From Tsukamurella pseudospumae (GTDB taxonomy: Bacteria; Actinomycetota; Actinomycetes; Mycobacteriales; Mycobacteriaceae), in contig NZ_LSRE01000016.1 in assembly GCF_001575205.1 (NCBI RefSeq), positions 33,874 to 97,873 of the forward strand: a DNA stretch of 64,000 nt, given 5' to 3'. Position numbers and translations under genes: made by a program. Below are positions 26,767 through 37,159 of the stretch, piece after piece. Numbering within the stretch: the first letter of the stretch is position 1; every line of letters starts with the position of its first letter. The notes beneath the pieces were generated by a model. That model was not told the DNA's origin, did not search any database, and saw only the letters and a list, made by a program, of their open reading frames with translations.

Positions 26767-27648
26767 ATGACGAACATCGCCTTCATCGGACTCGGCATCA
26801 TGGGCAGTCCCATGGCCGTGCACCTGCAGAACGCCGGGCACACCGTGGCCGGCTTCAACCGCACGCCGGAGCGGGCCAAGCCGCTCGTCGACGCGGGCGG
26901 CCGCGCCGCGGAGTCGATCGCCGACGCGGTCGCCGACGCCGAGGTCATCGCCGTGATGGTGCCGGACTCCCCCGACGTCGAGGCGGTCCTCGCGGGCGAG
27001 GGCGGGGTCTTCGACAACGCCCCCTCCGGCGCACTGATCATCGACTTCTCGAGCATCCGCCCCGACGTGACCACCCGGCTCGCGGAGCAGGCGTCCGAGC
27101 GCGGCTTCCGGCTCATCGACGCCCCCGTCTCGGGCGGCGAGGCCGGCGCGGTGAACGCGGTGCTGTCCATCATGGTCGGCGGCGCTCCCGCGGACTTCGA
27201 GGCCGCCAAGCCGGTCCTCGACGTGGTCGGCAAGACCATCGTGCACGTCGGCCCTACGGGCTCCGGCCAGACCGTCAAGGCCGCCAACCAGCTCATCGTC
27301 GCGGGCAACATCCAACTCCTCGCCGAGGCGATCATCTTCCTCGAGGCCTACGGCGTCGACACCGCGGCCGCGGTGCAGGTCCTCGGCGGCGGCCTCGCGG
27401 GTTCCGCGGTGCTGAACCAGAAGGCGCAGAAGATGCTCGACCGCGAGTTCGAGCCCGGCTTCCGGATCGAGCTGCACCACAAGGACCTCGGCATCGTGAC
27501 CTCCGCCGCGCGCGAGGCCGGCGTCGTCGCGCCGCTCGGCGGCCTCGTCGCCCAGCTCATGGCCTCGGCCCGCGCCAACGGCGACGGCGGCCTCGACCAC
27601 TCCGCGCTGCTGCGCGGCGTCGAGCGCCTGTCCGGCCGCAGCAGCTGA
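26767..27648 (+). CDS. glxR: Tartronate semialdehyde reductase (2-hydroxy-3-oxopropionate reductase)
   Basis: 293 residues, beta-hydroxyacid dehydrogenase family. The Rossmann loop GLGIMGSPM is at 8–16. The substrate site DAPVSGGEAGA and the catalytic Lys171 in GQTVKAANQ are present. It reduces tartronate semialdehyde, the Gcl product, to glycerate with NAD(P)H. AGCAAAGGAA lies before the ATG. Confidence 0.94.
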   Translation: MTNIAFIGLGIMGSPMAVHLQNAGHTVAGFNRTPERAKPLVDAGGRAAESIADAVADAEVIAVMVPDSPDVEAVLAGEGGVFDNAPSGALIIDFSSIRPDVTTRLAEQASERGFRLIDAPVSGGEAGAVNAVLSIMVGGAPADFEAAKPVLDVVGKTIVHVGPTGSGQTVKAANQLIVAGNIQLLAEAIIFLEAYGVDTAAAVQVLGGGLAGSAVLNQKAQKMLDREFEPGFRIELHHKDLGIVTSAAREAGVVAPLGGLVAQLMASARANGDGGLDHSALLRGVERLSGRSS

Positions 27649-27690
27649 CACCCGAAACTTCCCTGACCACAACCACACTGGAGTACTGAC

Positions 27691-29499
<1,809 letters not shown>

Positions 29500-29508
29500 G
29501 GAGTCGTC

Positions 29509-30627
29509 ATGCGAGTGCTGCTGGCGCCCGACAAGTTCAAGGGCTCGCTGTCGGCCGTCGGGGTCGTCGACGCCCTCGCCCGGGGCATCGCCGAGGTCCG
29601 TCCGGAGTGGACGGTGCTGCGCGCCCCGATCGCCGACGGGGGCGACGGCACCGTCGACGCGGCGGTGGCCGCGGGGTGGACGCGGGTCCGAGTGGAGACC
29701 ACCGGCCCCACGGGCGCCCGGGTGTCCACCTCGTACGCCCGGGGCGGTGGGACCGCGGTGGTCGAGCTCGCCTCGGCGGTCGGCCTCGAGCTGTTGCCCG
29801 ACGGTGTGCCGGACGCACTCGGCGCCACCACCTTCGGCCTGGGCACGGTGATCCGACACGCCCTCGACGACGGGGCCCGGGCCATCGTGATCGGCCTCGG
29901 GGGCAGTGCCTCCACCGACGGGGGCGCCGGCATGCTCCAGGCGCTCGGGGTCACGATCACGGACGCCGACGGTGCGCCGCTCCCTCCCGGCGGCGCGGCG
30001 CTGGCCCGGGCTGCGCGGGTGGATCTGTCGGGCCTGCACCCGGCGGCCGCGCAGGCCCGGTTCACCCTGGCCTGTGATGTCGACAACCCCCTGCTCGGCC
30101 CCGACGGCGCGGCCGCGATCTACGGCCCGCAGAAGGGCGCGACCTCGGGCGACGTGGCACTACTCGACGCCGCGCTGCGGGTTTTCGCCGACCTGCTCGC
30201 CGCTGCCGGCGGGCACGACGCCCGGGACGTCCCGGGTGCGGGTGCCGCGGGCGGCACCGCCTTCGGCGCGATGGCGGTGCTGGGCGCGCGCGCCCGCCCC
30301 GGCGTCGACATCGTGCTCGAACTGGCGGACTTCGCCGCCAAGCTCGACGGCGCCGACCTCGTCGTGACCGGCGAGGGCTCGCTGGACGAGCAGACGCTGC
30401 ACGGCAAGGCCCCCGTGGGCGTCGCCGCGGCGGCGCGTGCCGCGGGAATCCCGGTCATCGCCGTGTCCGGGCGGAACCTCCTGAGCGCGGACCAGATCCA
30501 CGGGGCGGGCTTCCAGCGGGCGCTGGCGCTCGCCGAGCTCGAGCCCGATCCTGCACGATCGATGGCCGACGCCGCCGATCTGCTCCGGCGGATCGGCCGC
30601 ACCATCGCCAAGGACGGCCCCGCCTGA
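29509..30627 (+). CDS. glxK: Glycerate kinase (GlxK/GarK family)
   Basis: 372 residues. The start MRVLLAPDKFKGSLSAVGVVDALARG and GLGGSASTDGGAGMLQALG are signatures of the type I glycerate kinases that give 2-phosphoglycerate. VVTGEGSLDEQTLHGKAPVGVA is the C-terminal signature. ATG 29509 follows gcl by 9 bp with AGGGAG upstream. It completes conversion of glyoxylate to a glycolytic intermediate. The stop codon lies within a hairpin shared with the convergent gene. Confidence 0.93.
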   Translation: MRVLLAPDKFKGSLSAVGVVDALARGIAEVRPEWTVLRAPIADGGDGTVDAAVAAGWTRVRVETTGPTGARVSTSYARGGGTAVVELASAVGLELLPDGVPDALGATTFGLGTVIRHALDDGARAIVIGLGGSASTDGGAGMLQALGVTITDADGAPLPPGGAALARAARVDLSGLHPAAAQARFTLACDVDNPLLGPDGAAAIYGPQKGATSGDVALLDAALRVFADLLAAAGGHDARDVPGAGAAGGTAFGAMAVLGARARPGVDIVLELADFAAKLDGADLVVTGEGSLDEQTLHGKAPVGVAAAARAAGIPVIAVSGRNLLSADQIHGAGFQRALALAELEPDPARSMADAADLLRRIGRTIAKDGPA

Positions 30628-30643
30628 GTTCCCCTCAGGCGGG
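30619..30643. terminator. Bidirectional terminator containing both stop codons
   Basis: CCCGCCTGAG (30619–30628) and CTCAGGCGGG (30634–30643) form a perfect 10-bp stem with a 5-nt loop. The glycerate kinase TGA (30625–30627) and the oppositely oriented TGA of the DUF2236 gene (30637–30635) lie within its arms. Confidence 0.75.
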
Positions 30644-31813
30644 ACGGTTCCGCTGCAACCAGGCAGCGATCCGCCGCTCGCCGCGGACCGTCGCCCAGCG
30701 GCGGGCCGACGGGGAGAGGCGCGAGGCCAGGTGGACCGGCAGGTTCGTCGCCCACGCAACCGGCAGGGCCCACGGCATCGCGGCGGGGAGGCCGAGGTCG
30801 CGCAGGCCCTGCGGCCCCGCGAACACGCTCTCGATGCTGCCCAGGTAGCGCTGGTGGAAGCGCTTCCGGAGCGCCGACCCGACCGGGTACGCGTGCCGCC
30901 CCCAGTTGCCGTACAGCGCGCGGCCGAGGACCGCGGAGTCCGCGTCCGGTCCGGGCGTGTACTGGCCGATCTGGACCATCCGGCGCCGACCCTCGCCCTC
31001 CGTCGCGGGCAGGACGTGCTCGTCGATGCCGAGCAGCCAGCCGACGTAGCGCCACAGCGCCATCACGTCGCGCCCCTCGTCCGCGGAGACGGGCATGCCC
31101 AGTAGACGCAGTCCCAGAACGAAGGTCGTCGAGAAGAGCCCCAGTGTGCCGAGCTGGTCCGACTGGTTGATCGGTACGCCCCACTCGGCGAGGTCCCAGT
31201 CCTCGCGGCGCAGCAGCGTCGTGTTCGCGAGCCCGTGGATCACCCGGACCTTCACCGCCGACCGCCAGGCCCGCCCGTGCGGCCGCACGTCGCCGCCGAT
31301 GATCTCGGACCACCACTGGGTGGTCTCGTGGATGCGCGCGTCGACACCGTCGACGAGGCGCCCGGTGGCCACGAGTTGCCGCGTGGTCGCGGAGGTCGTG
31401 TAGCCGGTCATCAGCGACGCCGTTGCGAGCACGTCGAGGCCGAGCGAACCGGACCGCCGGCAGACCGCGGCGCCGCGCTCGCAGGCGGCGAAGTCCACCC
31501 AGGACGGCGTCGCGGCGGAGCCGACAGCGTCGAGGAGTTCCTGCAGCACCGGATTCGGCGTGGTCCCGGACGCCAGTGCGGCGTCGAGATCCCGCATCGA
31601 GAACGCGCGGTCGTCGATCACCGCCCGCCCCATCCGGTTCCCGAGCTCGTCGCCGCGGCTCACCGCTTCTCGCGCCCAGTCGAGCTCCTCGGCGGTGAAC
31701 GGGCGGCGGTCCTTCTGGAGGATCCGGAGGACGCGGACGGTCCCCGCGGCCCACTCGGGGTCGCGGTCGAAGCGTTCGGGACTGTCGACGGTGCGCGGGG
31801 CTGCAAGAGTCAT
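30635..31813 (-). CDS. DUF2236 / MpaB-type oxygenase family protein
   Basis: 392 residues from ATG 31813. Family marks include SLMTGYTTSATTRQLVATGRL, conserved histidines in KVRVIHGLANTTLL and WRYVGWLLGIDEHVLPATEGEG, and a C-terminal half with MALWRYVG. DUF2236 includes latex-clearing protein and mycophenolic acid oxygenase MpaB, which are haem enzymes. Haem use and substrate here are inferred. TACGCT lies 6 nt before the ATG (leaderless), and a 19-bp palindrome lies just upstream, consistent with control by the TetR protein encoded next door. Confidence 0.8.
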   Translation of the reverse strand: MTLAAPRTVDSPERFDRDPEWAAGTVRVLRILQKDRRPFTAEELDWAREAVSRGDELGNRMGRAVIDDRAFSMRDLDAALASGTTPNPVLQELLDAVGSAATPSWVDFAACERGAAVCRRSGSLGLDVLATASLMTGYTTSATTRQLVATGRLVDGVDARIHETTQWWSEIIGGDVRPHGRAWRSAVKVRVIHGLANTTLLRREDWDLAEWGVPINQSDQLGTLGLFSTTFVLGLRLLGMPVSADEGRDVMALWRYVGWLLGIDEHVLPATEGEGRRRMVQIGQYTPGPDADSAVLGRALYGNWGRHAYPVGSALRKRFHQRYLGSIESVFAGPQGLRDLGLPAAMPWALPVAWATNLPVHLASRLSPSARRWATVRGERRIAAWLQRNRPA

Positions 31814-31833
31814 GCCCCGAGCGTAACTCAATC

Positions 31834-31852
31834 TGGCTACAGCATGTAGCCA
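31834..31852. promoter_or_regulatory. Palindromic operator upstream of the DUF2236 gene
   Basis: TGGCTAC-AGCAT-GTAGCCA, perfect 7-bp arms, lying 21 bp before the ATG and overlapping the expected −35 region. The upstream neighbour is a TetR gene, its probable ligand. Confidence 0.75.
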
Positions 31853-31880
31853 CAATATTCTCGGAACCGATACCGCCCCG

Positions 31881-32534
31881 CTACTCCGCGCGAAGCCGCC
31901 GCAGCACCTCCGCGAGCTCGCGGTTGCTGAGGATGTCGGCGACCATGACCTCCTCGATCACCTCGACGGTCGCGTCGATCCGCCCGGCTGCGGCCGCGAT
32001 GGACAGGTGCATCCCGCCCACGACGATCAGGCGCGCGGACAGCAGAGCGTCGGCGGGGTCGGGCGGGTCGTCGAGGATCTCCGCGGCCTGAGCGGCCATG
32101 GCACCCGCGAGCAGGTCGATCAGGGCCTCTCGCCGATCGCGCAGGCCGGGGTGCACGTCCGCGCTCATGAGCAGCGCGGCGCGCCGGTCGTCGTCGTCCA
32201 CCGCGGCGAGCGAGCCGCGCACGCCCGCACGCACTTTCCGTTCGAGGACATCCGGACCGTCGGGCACCGCGCCGATCGCGCCGGCCACCCGCGCCATGAC
32301 CGCCTCGGCCAGAAGGTCGAAGGCCTCGGTGAGCACCTGGTCCGGCGAGTCGAAGGCCTCACGGAAGTACCGCGCATGCAGGCCCGACTCGGCGCACAGC
32401 GAGCGCGCACTCACCGCTGCCACCCCGTCCCGGGCGACCACGGTGAGCGCGGCGTCGAGGAACCGGACCCGGCGTTCCTCGCGCCGGGCACCGGCCGCGA
32501 CGCCGCTGTAGCGGCGCCCATCGCTCTCGGTCAT
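31881..32534 (-). CDS. TetR family regulator
   Basis: 217 residues. The DNA-binding part is VVARDGVAAVSARSLCAESGLHARYFREAF. ATG 32534 overlaps the stop of the broken SDR gene as ATGA, so it was once, or still is, translated with it. Downstream on the same strand is the DUF2236 gene with a palindromic operator in the gap. Likely represses that gene. Confidence 0.85.
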   Translation of the reverse strand: MTESDGRRYSGVAAGARREERRVRFLDAALTVVARDGVAAVSARSLCAESGLHARYFREAFDSPDQVLTEAFDLLAEAVMARVAGAIGAVPDGPDVLERKVRAGVRGSLAAVDDDDRRAALLMSADVHPGLRDRREALIDLLAGAMAAQAAEILDDPPDPADALLSARLIVVGGMHLSIAAAAGRIDATVEVIEEVMVADILSNRELAEVLRRLRAE

Positions 32535-33110
32535 CGGGCCAGCGTATCGACCCCGGTCTCCCTCTCCGTCCGCTGCGGGGAGGACGCCAGGCGGATGGCC
32601 TCGGGGACGGTGTCGCCGGGGAAGCCGATGCGATCGACGAGCGGCCGGATCAGCCCGAGGATGCGCGCCGCAAGCGCGTTGCGCTTCGGGGCCACGATCA
32701 TGGCGGACCGGCGCTCGATCCCGTCGACGACCGCCTCCACCACGTCGTCGATCGGGATCATCGCCCAGAGACCGGAGGCGTTGTCGCCCCACAGCTTCCG
32801 TCCGGCGGGATCCTCGTGCACCGCGTCCATCATCGGGGTCTTGAAGAAGGTGGGGTGCGCGCTACCGACATCGACGCCGAGGTGCCTCACCTCGAGTCGC
32901 GTCGAATCGCACAGCGCCCACACCCCGGCCTTGCTCGCGGTGTACGGACCGTTGAGCGGGGAATGCACGAAGGCCGCCATCGATGAGACGGCGAGGAGGT
33001 AACCGCGCGAGTCCCGCGGAAGCGCGGCGCGGAAGGTGCGCCACACGCCGTTCAGGTTCGCGTCGATGACGCGCTCGAAGCCCTCCGGATCGAGCGACTC
33101 CATGGGCAGC
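32531..33110 (-). pseudogene. Short-chain dehydrogenase, N-terminal third missing
   Basis: About 190 C-terminal residues of an SDR are readable: VIDANLNGVWRTFRAALP, the catalytic Ser region LLAVSSMAAFVHSPLNG, the YxxxK site in PYTASKAGVWAL and a C-terminal region ending VDTLAR. The Gly-rich cofactor loop and about 80–90 preceding residues are absent. The frame instead continues upstream into the out-of-frame start of a different gene. The Tyr–Lys pair is intact, but without the nucleotide-binding segment activity is unlikely. Its stop overlaps the TetR ATG. Confidence 0.8.
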
Positions 33111-33363
33111 ATCGAGCTGAGTCGAGCAGCTGGCGGGGCTCGCCGCCGCTGGCCCCGAAATGCCGGTAGTCGAAGACGAGGCAGGCGTAGCCGGCGGCGG
33201 CGAAGCGCTCGGCGAAGGCGTCGAGCCGCTCCTCCTTGACGCCGCCGAGGCCGTGGGCGAGGACGACGATCGGCCGTCGCTCCCCCTCGGCCCCCGCGGG
33301 CCGGTACAGCCAGGCGGCGATGGTGCCGGATCCGGATCGGAAGGTGATGTCTGTGCGCGTCAT
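33111..33363 (-). pseudogene. Alpha/beta hydrolase, N-terminal fragment
   Basis: About 80 residues from ATG 33363: TDITFRSGSGTIAAWLYRPAG, PIVVLAHGLGGVKEERLDAFAERF and CLVFDYRHFGASGGEPRQLLD. This is the start of a dienelactone-hydrolase-like alpha/beta hydrolase, with oxyanion loop HGLGG but no nucleophile elbow or catalytic His. Similarity stops at about 33120, where SDR sequence begins in another frame. A deletion of roughly 1 kb removing the end of one gene and the start of the next explains this. TATGGT, 7 nt before the ATG, is a possible leaderless promoter. Confidence 0.75.
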
Positions 33364-33390
33364 GTTCCGAACCATACTGGAATAACCTCC

Positions 33391-33414
33391 ATAATTGGAA
33401 GACCTTCCAATTAT
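33391..33414. promoter_or_regulatory. Perfect 24-bp palindrome (TetR operator)
   Basis: ATAATTGGAAG (33391–33401) and CTTCCAATTAT (33404–33414) are exact inverted repeats with a 2-bp centre. It lies between the hydrolase fragment and a TetR gene, 22 bp before the latter's ATG. Confidence 0.8.
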
Positions 33415-33436
33415 GTCTTGGGTTACAGTATTGGAC

Positions 33437-34045
33437 ATGGAACCCACCCGTGCGCAACGCAAGGCCGCAGCGAACCGGCGCGCGGTGGTCGACGCCGCGC
33501 GGGAGATCGTCGCCGTCCACGGCGCCGACGCAATGACCCTGGAGGCGGTAGCCGAGCGGGCCGATGTGGCGGTGCAGACGATCTACAACCGGGTCGGCGG
33601 CAGATCCGCGCTGCTCACCGCCGTCGCCGAGCAGGCCATGGAGGAGAACCGCGCGTACATGGACGCGGCCTACCGGACCGATGGCGACCCCGAGGCCACG
33701 ATCCTGTTGGCCGCCAGGGAGTACGCCCGGTTCGCGCGGGAGCGGCCCTACGAGTTCCGGATCCTGGTGGAGCCGCCGGACGTCCCCGACGCGGTGGCCC
33801 GGATCGCTGAGCTCACCCGGGAGCAGAACGCGAAGCTCGCCGCAGTGCTGCGCAAGGGCGTCGCGGCCGGGACCGCCCGGCCCGACCTGGACCCCGATCG
33901 CGCCGCCACCGCCCTGTCGGCGGCGCTGAACGGCGTGCTCGCCCTCGCGTGGCGGCCGGGCGATCTCGGCGCGGGGCCGGAGGAACTCGATCTCCTCTTG
34001 GGCACCGTCATCGCGACCCTCACCGACGGCATCCGCGCTCGGTAG
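33437..34045 (+). CDS. TetR family regulator
   Basis: 202 residues from ATG 33437; TACAGT 7 nt upstream fits a leaderless start. HTH: HGADAMTLEAVAERADVAVQTIYNRVGGR. The ligand domain is ordinary, with a TetR_C-type end. The perfect palindrome upstream is its probable operator, shared with the divergent hydrolase/SDR unit. Because that unit is now broken, the regulator may have lost its target. Confidence 0.87.
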   Translation: MEPTRAQRKAAANRRAVVDAAREIVAVHGADAMTLEAVAERADVAVQTIYNRVGGRSALLTAVAEQAMEENRAYMDAAYRTDGDPEATILLAAREYARFARERPYEFRILVEPPDVPDAVARIAELTREQNAKLAAVLRKGVAAGTARPDLDPDRAATALSAALNGVLALAWRPGDLGAGPEELDLLLGTVIATLTDGIRAR

Positions 34046-34063
34046 CGGATCCGCGGTCGCCGG

Positions 34064-34423
34064 TCAGGCCGACGCGGCCAGGATCTCGCGGGGGTCGAAG
34101 GTCACGTTCACCGCGGTGATCAGGCCTTTCTCGACGTGCGTCCAGTTCGCGACCGCCGTCGCCGGGGCTCCGCCCATCCCCAGGTCGAACCACGTGATGA
34201 CGTCGTGATCGTCGGCGAGGCGGGCACGGATCTCGAGCGAGTCGGTCGCCTGCGCCATGCCGTTCAGGCCGGCCAGGAACTCGTCCGGTCCGTTCGCCAC
34301 ACCGAAAACCCCGGCGAAGCGGCAGTCGGGCGCGAGGAGGGGACGCAGGGGCTCGAAATCCTTCGCCTCCCAGCAGCGGAAGTAGGTCTCGGCGAGCTGG
34401 CGGGGTGTGCTGTTCTCGGTCAT
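34064..34423 (-). CDS. SnoaL/NTF2-like small protein
   Basis: 119 residues from ATG 34423. RQLAETYFRCWEAKDFEPLRPLLAPDCRF is the typical opening of SnoaL-like NTF2-fold proteins, and the C-terminal WTHVEKGLITAVNVTFDPREIL completes the cone-shaped fold. Members are cyclases, isomerases or binding proteins; no specific role can be assigned. It is divergent from a LysR gene whose operator candidate is in the 70-bp gap. Confidence 0.75.
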   Translation of the reverse strand: MTENSTPRQLAETYFRCWEAKDFEPLRPLLAPDCRFAGVFGVANGPDEFLAGLNGMAQATDSLEIRARLADDHDVITWFDLGMGGAPATAVANWTHVEKGLITAVNVTFDPREILAASA

Positions 34424-34464
34424 GACTCCACTCTGCGACCGCCGAGCGAAGAAGTCCAACAGCT

Positions 34465-34475
34465 GAATCTGATTC
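34465..34475. promoter_or_regulatory. LysR-type operator candidate
   Basis: GAATC-T-GATTC, an 11-bp palindrome between the SnoaL-like gene and the LysR gene, next to TATCAT (34480–34485), a possible −10 for the latter. Confidence 0.45.
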
Positions 34476-34493
34476 GACCTATCATCTTCAGTG

Positions 34494-35366
34494 ATGGAAC
34501 TGCACCAGCTCCGCTACCTCGTCGCCGTCGCCGACCGCGGCTCCTTCACCGCGGCCGCCGACGCGCTGCACGTCGCCCAGTCCGGGGTGTCCGCGCAGGT
34601 CGCGAAGCTCGAGCGCGAGCTCGGCCATCGCCTCCTCGACCGGGGTACCCGCACCGTCGGGCTGACACCCGAGGGAACGGCGCTCGTCCCCTACGCCCGC
34701 GCCGCACTCGCAGCGGTCGCAGCGATCGGGACGGTCGCCGACGAACTCACGGGCGTGGTCCGCGGTCACGTGCGCCTGGGCACCGTCATCGGCTGCACGA
34801 TCCCCGGCTACCTCGCCGGCTTCGCCGCGTTCCGCGCGGACCATCCGACGGTGACCGTCGAGGTCGCGGAGGGCAACTCGGACGAGCTCATCGCGGGCCT
34901 CAGCACGAACACTCTCGACGTCGCCCTCGTCGCCCACGCCCACCCCCTTCCCGACGGCCTCACTGCGCACCGCCTGATCCGCGAACCCCTGACGGCCGTC
35001 GTCCCGGGCGACCACGAGTGGGTCGGCCGCGACGCCGTGACCTGCGCCGACCTCGCCACTCGCACCGTCCTGTGCCTACCGCCCGGCACGGGCGTGCGCA
35101 CCGCGCTCGACCTCACCTGCGCCGCCGAGCGCACCGTCGTCGACCCCGCCGTACAGGCCCACTCCCCCGAGGCGCTGCTCGCGCTCGCCGAGCGCGGCGC
35201 TGGCGTCGCGGTCCTCACGGCCTCGATGGCGGGCGGACGCCCGGGCTTGTCGACGGTGCCGATCGCCCGGTCCGCCAGGACCAACCTGTCCCTCGCGACG
35301 CGGGCGGCACCGTCGGCGGCGGCGGGCGCGATGACCCGCACCCTGCGCGAGCACCTCGCCCCCTGA
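34494..35366 (+). CDS. LysR family regulator
   Basis: 290 residues. MELHQLRYLVAVADRGSFTAAADALHVAQSGVSAQVAKLE is the classic LysR winged helix-turn-helix; a type 2 periplasmic-binding effector domain follows. Start ATG 34494, or GTG 34491 immediately before it. Likely regulates itself and the divergent SnoaL-like gene. Confidence 0.9.
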   Translation: MELHQLRYLVAVADRGSFTAAADALHVAQSGVSAQVAKLERELGHRLLDRGTRTVGLTPEGTALVPYARAALAAVAAIGTVADELTGVVRGHVRLGTVIGCTIPGYLAGFAAFRADHPTVTVEVAEGNSDELIAGLSTNTLDVALVAHAHPLPDGLTAHRLIREPLTAVVPGDHEWVGRDAVTCADLATRTVLCLPPGTGVRTALDLTCAAERTVVDPAVQAHSPEALLALAERGAGVAVLTASMAGGRPGLSTVPIARSARTNLSLATRAAPSAAAGAMTRTLREHLAP

Positions 35367-35460
35367 TCGACGAGCCCCCCGGCCGGGCCCACAACGCTCG
35401 GCGCCGTCCCATGCGTTCCCGTACGTTCCCATGACAGATGCGCCGATATCGTTGTAGCCT

Positions 35461-35488
35461 CCTTCCCGAACCACTTGGTTCGGGAAGG
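35461..35488 (+). promoter_or_regulatory. Hairpin sequestering the lipase ribosome-binding site
   Basis: CCTTCCCGAACC (35461–35472) pairs perfectly with GGTTCGGGAAGG (35477–35488) around ACTT. The Shine–Dalgarno-like GGGAAGG is the last part of the stem, 8 nt before ATG 35497. The hairpin could hide the ribosome-binding site in the mRNA, or serve as a DNA operator. Confidence 0.6.
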
Positions 35489-35496
35489 ACAGAACA

Positions 35497-36523
35497 ATGA
35501 TTCCGACACGGCACAGAATTCGGCAGGGACCACGCATCGCGGGAAGTGCGACACTCGCAGTGCTGCTCGCTTCTCTCTTCACGCCGTCGACCGCAGTAGG
35601 CGCCCCTTCAGGACCCGAACTCAGCGAACCCACTGCAGCTCTGGACCGAGCGATGAATTGCCCGAAGCCGCTCGGCAAGGACGGTCCGGAACCCGTTCTG
35701 TTGATCCCCGGAACCGCATCGACCCCGGAGTCGGCCTTCGGCTGGAACTTAATGAAGGCCTTTCGCGAGGAAGGCACTCCCTTCTGCTCCGTGACACTGC
35801 CGGACGAGGCGAATGCGGACATCCAGCGCAGCGCCGAGTACGTTGTTCACGCCCTACGGAAAATGAACTCGTCGAGCGGCAAGAAGGTCCAGATCGTGGG
35901 CTGGAGCCAAGGCGGTGGCCCGTTGCCGAGATGGGCATTGAAATTCTGGCCGGACACCCGACACATGGTCGACAACCTCATCGGGATCGACCCCGACAAT
36001 CACGGATCTGCCGTCGTCAATCTCCTGGGGTGCGGAGTCATCAACACCTTCTGCTCACCGGCGCTCTGGCAGCAACGACCCGATTCGCACTTCATCTCCA
36101 CCCTGAACCGCGGCGGCATGACCTATCCGGAGGTCAACTACACCGTTCTCTACCTGAACTTCAGCAATGTGGTCGAGCCCAGCGTCCACGGTGAATCCCA
36201 GTCGTTGCCGCCCGGGCCCAACGTGACCAACGTCAGCCTGCAGGGGACCCTGCGGCGGCCCGCTCTCGCTCCCCTCCGATCACGCGACCGCCGTCGGGCT
36301 GCCGATCACGGCGAGCCTGATACGGGCGACACTGTCCAACCCGGGGCGGCCGCTGCAGAAGGCATCGATCAACGCGAGTGCATGTACGAAGACCTTGCCG
36401 GCCATCCAGGAGAACATCGGGATCATCGCGAACAATTACCTGCAGCAATTCACCCGGTCCATTCCTCGCCATTCGGTTCCGGCAGAACCTGCACTCCGCG
36501 CATACGCTCGCACTACCCGCTGA
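35497..36523 (+). pseudogene. Secreted triacylglycerol lipase (CalB-like), frameshifted
   Basis: Signal peptide (TLAVLLASLFTPSTAVGA), then a lipase domain: EPVLLIPGTASTPESAFGWN, the nucleophile elbow GWSQGGGPLP and IGIDPDNHGS. Around 36246–36250 the reading frame moves by +1. Deleting one C from the ACCCTGC run lets translation continue as GTCGGPLSLPSDHATAVGLP and on to AYARTTR, stop at 36521–36523 (about 341 residues). As written, the first frame runs into a non-homologous Arg-rich tail ending at 36558. The probable catalytic His (SDHATAVG) lies after the shift. Either a true inactivating insertion or a sequence error. Codon use is visibly less GC-rich than in its neighbours. Confidence 0.8.
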
Positions 36524-36573
36524 TCCTCGCGCCGGTCCGCATCGCCGCGGAAGCCTGAGGTATCGTGGGGCGC

Positions 36574-37146
36574 ATGCGAGCGGCAGGCCAAGCAACACGG
36601 GACAGAATTCTCGCCGTCGCGAAAAACGAGTTCGCGCGGTACGGATTGGCGGGCGCGCGGATCAATCGAATCGCCGCGGACGCGATGGCCAGCAAGGACC
36701 GGCTCTACGCCTATTTCGACAGCAAGGAGCAGTTGTTCGCGGAGGTTTCCAGTCAATGGATCAGTCGCACAGCCTACGACCTCGCACTCTCCGGCGACGA
36801 TCTTCCCGGATACGTCGGCAGGCTGTTCGACGATTTCTTGGAACACCCCGAGAACGCTCGACTTCAATTCTGGGCGGAACTGGAAGTGACGGATCCCTTG
36901 CCGGCCGATGACCCGCGCGTAGCGATGCTCCGGGCTAAAGTCGCGGAGATCCGCCGCGCCCAGTCATTGGGATTGATCGACGATTTCTGGCACGCCCCAG
37001 AGCTCGTCGGCATGCTCGTCAGCATCGCGCGGGATCAGGCAGTTCCGAACAGGCACCCGCGTCTCCACGATCAGACCGAGCGATCGGTTGCGGACAGACG
37101 GGCCGCCGCGGTCGAGGCGGCCCGGCGCCTCGTACAACCCCGCTGA
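36574..37146 (+). CDS. TetR family regulator
   Basis: 190 residues from ATG 36574, favoured over GTG 36565 because TATCGT ends 7 nt before the ATG (leaderless). HTH: YGLAGARINRIAADAMASKDRLYAYFDSKEQLF. The C-terminal part resembles TetR_C domains of the YcdC/AcrR-like type. Lies behind the lipase and shares its AT-richer codons, suggesting the two arrived together. Confidence 0.87.
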   Translation: MRAAGQATRDRILAVAKNEFARYGLAGARINRIAADAMASKDRLYAYFDSKEQLFAEVSSQWISRTAYDLALSGDDLPGYVGRLFDDFLEHPENARLQFWAELEVTDPLPADDPRVAMLRAKVAEIRRAQSLGLIDDFWHAPELVGMLVSIARDQAVPNRHPRLHDQTERSVADRRAAAVEAARRLVQPR

Positions 37147-37159
37147 GGCCACCACACGG

